DNA of 64,000 nt from Marchantia polymorpha subsp. ruderalis (lineage: Eukaryota; Streptophyta; Marchantiopsida; Marchantiales; Marchantiaceae). The translations under genes were made by a program, and so were the position numbers. The DNA lies in the NCBI GenBank assembly GCA_037833965.1, contig AP031355.1:6163501-6227500 (forward strand), read 5' to 3'. Under the pieces are notes generated by a model that saw only the letters and a list, made by a program, of their open reading frames with translations, was not told the origin of the DNA and searched no databases. Every line of letters starts with the position of its first letter. Positions within the stretch are counted from its first letter, which is position 1. Shown here piece after piece: positions 61,847 through 64,000 of the stretch.

Positions 61847-64000
61847 ATGACCTTCGACCGGGCGGCGGAGAGCGTCCCATTCTTGAATTCGCGATTCCAA
61901 TCTCTTGTGCGCGCTGCGCGCATCCATCTGCTGGCTGCGGACCATTCTCGTCGTCGTCGCACAGGAGATTTCTTGTTGATTGAGGGAGAAGTGAGTGCGC
62001 GTGATTTGGAATTGAGAGCGATTAGAGTTTGCCGAGAGAGAAAGAAACGCGGACAGTGCGGAAGTAGAATGAGCGGGCGAGCGAACCCCAGGAACGCAAT
62101 GACGAGACCGAGCAGATTGCGGATGGTGCCACTTCGCCTGCCGCAGAACGGGCTGCGCGCTTTCGAGGAGCGCTTAATAGCAAGAAAGCTCGATTTCTTG
62201 CTATGGGGATGGAATTACATCTGCGCGAATATGGTGCGCGAGTGGCTAGAGCCACAGGGACCACCCTCGCGCGGATTGCGTCCGCATGTTGACCGGTGGA
62301 CAGTCCAAGATTGAGCGCAGGCGTTGGGAAGATGTGCTGGCATGCCAGGGCATCTCCTTTTCGACAGCGAGAGCATCAAGGTGACCAAGCAAGAAGAGGC
62401 GCAATTTGTGGAGCTGTTCAAGACCGGGAGGTCTACCAAGAATGGGTACAGGACCCGTGATTACAAAGATCGATTTCGCCGGACTTTGTCCGCAGCGCTG
62501 ATGCAATTACTGCAGCCGCACCGTGCCTGCTACATCACATTGTGGCAGGTCTCTTTTGTGGAGTGCGTCATCGAGGGAACTCCAATTCACTGGGCGAGCA
62601 TCCTGCACAGGGTGATGCGACAGCACGCGTTTGAGGAGAAGGGGGGAACGCTAAACCATCTTTCTCCTTTCCTCATCAATTTTTATCGACAGCGGAATTG
62701 TTTGACAGCGGCAGAGCTTGAACATTTTCCGCCATTGTCCATCGACCATCCCGGGAAGTATGTGCGGGAGAACGAGGTCGATACTGACGCAGAGGAGTCA
62801 CCGACTTCTACCCCATCAAGACGGAGGGACGAAGGACGACACACTCCTGCAGCGCGAGTGCCGCGGAAGCGGCGATGGAGGGAAGAGTCCGAAGAGGAGC
62901 AGCATCAAGAACTCTCTGCTCCCATTCGACCGCGGCCGCTGTGCGAGCCATACAGCCGGCCGAAGCAGAAGGCACGCAGACTGGTGTTACCAGCTGACAG
63001 TGCAGACACGGCGACGATTGCGACGGAGATAGGAAGTGCGTCGCCAGAGAGGCGAGAGGAAGCGCGGACGACCGCAGGAGCAGCGGGCCACGCTGCAACC
63101 TCGTCGGGAGAGAGGCCGCCTACGGGCCAAGGGCCTCCGGAGTTACCACGTGCGATGCGGACAGATGTTCCGTTTGCGCACAGGCGAACCTCCGCGGACG
63201 GACGAGCCTCCGCGGACCGGCGAACACAAGTGGGCGTGGATCTACGCTTACGCGTGGGAAGGAGCAGTCCGCCTGTGCACAGGCGCTCGCCTGTGCACAG
63301 GTCGCCTGTGCACAGGCGCTCGCCTGTGCACAGGTCGCCTGTGCACAGGTCACCTGTGCACAGAACACCTCCACACGTGCCGCCTGTGCACAGGCAAGAA
63401 TCACCCCCGTTCCAACGTAGGAAGGGGAAGGAGCCGGCGGAAGAACCGCCTACGAGACACCGGCCCTCGGGGCCAGACCCTCCGGCGCACCACGCGCCGC
63501 AATTCGCGCCTTCGGCGCCAGGGCCTTCGAGCCGAGGGGATACGAGCAGAGAGCGTGCGGAGGCCGCACCGTCGGCGGAAAGTCCGCCGATAGATGCGCC
63601 TTCGGCGGTAGGGCCTATAGGCCAAGGAACATCGGGCGTGCGGCCCCCGGCCATGTCGCCTTCGGCGATAGATGTCCGCGGCGCTACGCCTGCGGCGGAC
63701 AAGGCGCCGGCACATGCGCCTGCGCACGGGCCGGGCACAGCCCCCACGGACCGATCAAGGGAGCAGCAGACGGAGGAGCGGAGTGACTGTCAGCGGGATG
63801 AAATCTCGATGCGCGATGCGCAATCCAACCCCGCGCAGCCACCCTCCGCTCAATCACCTCCGGCGACGGACGACAGAGGCAGAGAGGATGCGGTAGACCA
63901 TCAACAAGCGAGAGACGGGGATGCCGCACGGATACATTCGCCTTCCGCCTTAGACATTTTGGCGACGAGCAGCGAGGCTGCAGCCGTGCCTTCGCAGGCA
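61847..64000 (+). pseudogene. U3-encoded family-A protein (A7), partial in window
   Basis: N-terminal domain and linker of the family-A protein, with about one break inside the window. Its linker has the longest PVHR palindrome array seen (63265-63395). The coiled coil would lie beyond the window. Confidence 0.72.
63265..63395. repeat. Expanded GCCTGTGCACAGG palindrome array
   Basis: Six to seven copies of GCCTGTGCACAGG separated by CGCT or TC, in units of about 12-18 bp that keep the reading frame. The same array is shorter in A1, A3 and A4. Confidence 0.8.

Larger units (their letters stand above)
60620..64000 (+). mobile_element. Family-A LTR (A7), runs off the window
   Basis: It starts TGTGGTACCCCAC and is preceded by GCGAC, the expected left TSD. 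Same layout as A6. It is the youngest layer of the right-hand nest. Confidence 0.88.

Noticed and set aside
63265-63395. CRISPR-like array
   Set aside because: The repeats are very short palindromes with 2-4-bp spacers inside a plant LTR coding frame.

Overview
The window is nuclear DNA of a land plant. It holds a tandem family of intron-containing secretory class III peroxidases, Ty3/gypsy elements of the plant OTA (Ogre/Tat/Athila) branch with a tRNA-Asp-type primer site, a chromodomain gypsy relic and a Ty1/copia relic. The peroxidases look like those of a non-seed plant (bryophyte or lycophyte), but the sequence alone does not settle the lineage.

Layout. (1) 1-14649 is a nest of related LTR elements: a gag fragment, then a family-B LTR (B2, minus strand) carrying a family-A LTR fragment (A2), a solo B LTR (B1, TSD CTGTT) and a solo A LTR (A1, TSD TCCAG). 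(2) 14650-33250 is the host region. It has three intact peroxidase genes on the plus strand (16247-17894, 23806-25370, 28687-30308), each with four coding exons, a leader intron and a shared promoter block, plus at least three decayed peroxidase copies, a possible aspartic-protease relic, a copia relic and several tandem duplications. (3) 33250-38452 is AT-rich: a duplication, a hairpin, a minisatellite and a decayed chromodomain-type gypsy pol. (4) 38453-52773 is a 14.3-kb minus-strand OTA element (A3, TSD CCACG) with a 5.35-kb LTR, gag, protease and pol, and a partial opposite-strand family-A LTR (A4) inside pol. (5) 52774-56526 is more of the chromodomain element, holding an ORF-less LTR (C1, TSD CTTGT). 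(6) 56527-64000 is a B LTR (B3) holding an A LTR (A6) holding another A LTR (A7), which runs off the window.

The most unusual system here is the LTR itself. Families A and B have 4.2-5.4-kb LTRs whose U3 region, upstream of a conserved TATA box, carries a reading frame for a protein of roughly 0.85-1.0 thousand residues. It has a conserved N-terminal domain, a fast-changing low-complexity linker built from short DNA palindromes, and a long C-terminal coiled coil. Because the frame lies in U3, every LTR and every solo LTR carries it. Family C keeps the promoter and the 3' 1 kb almost unchanged but replaces the frame with degenerate hairpin repeats, as expected of a non-autonomous partner. At least five of the insertions lie inside the U3 frame of a relative.

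The mobile elements are treated as fossils. The peroxidase array is the only clear set of functional host genes.
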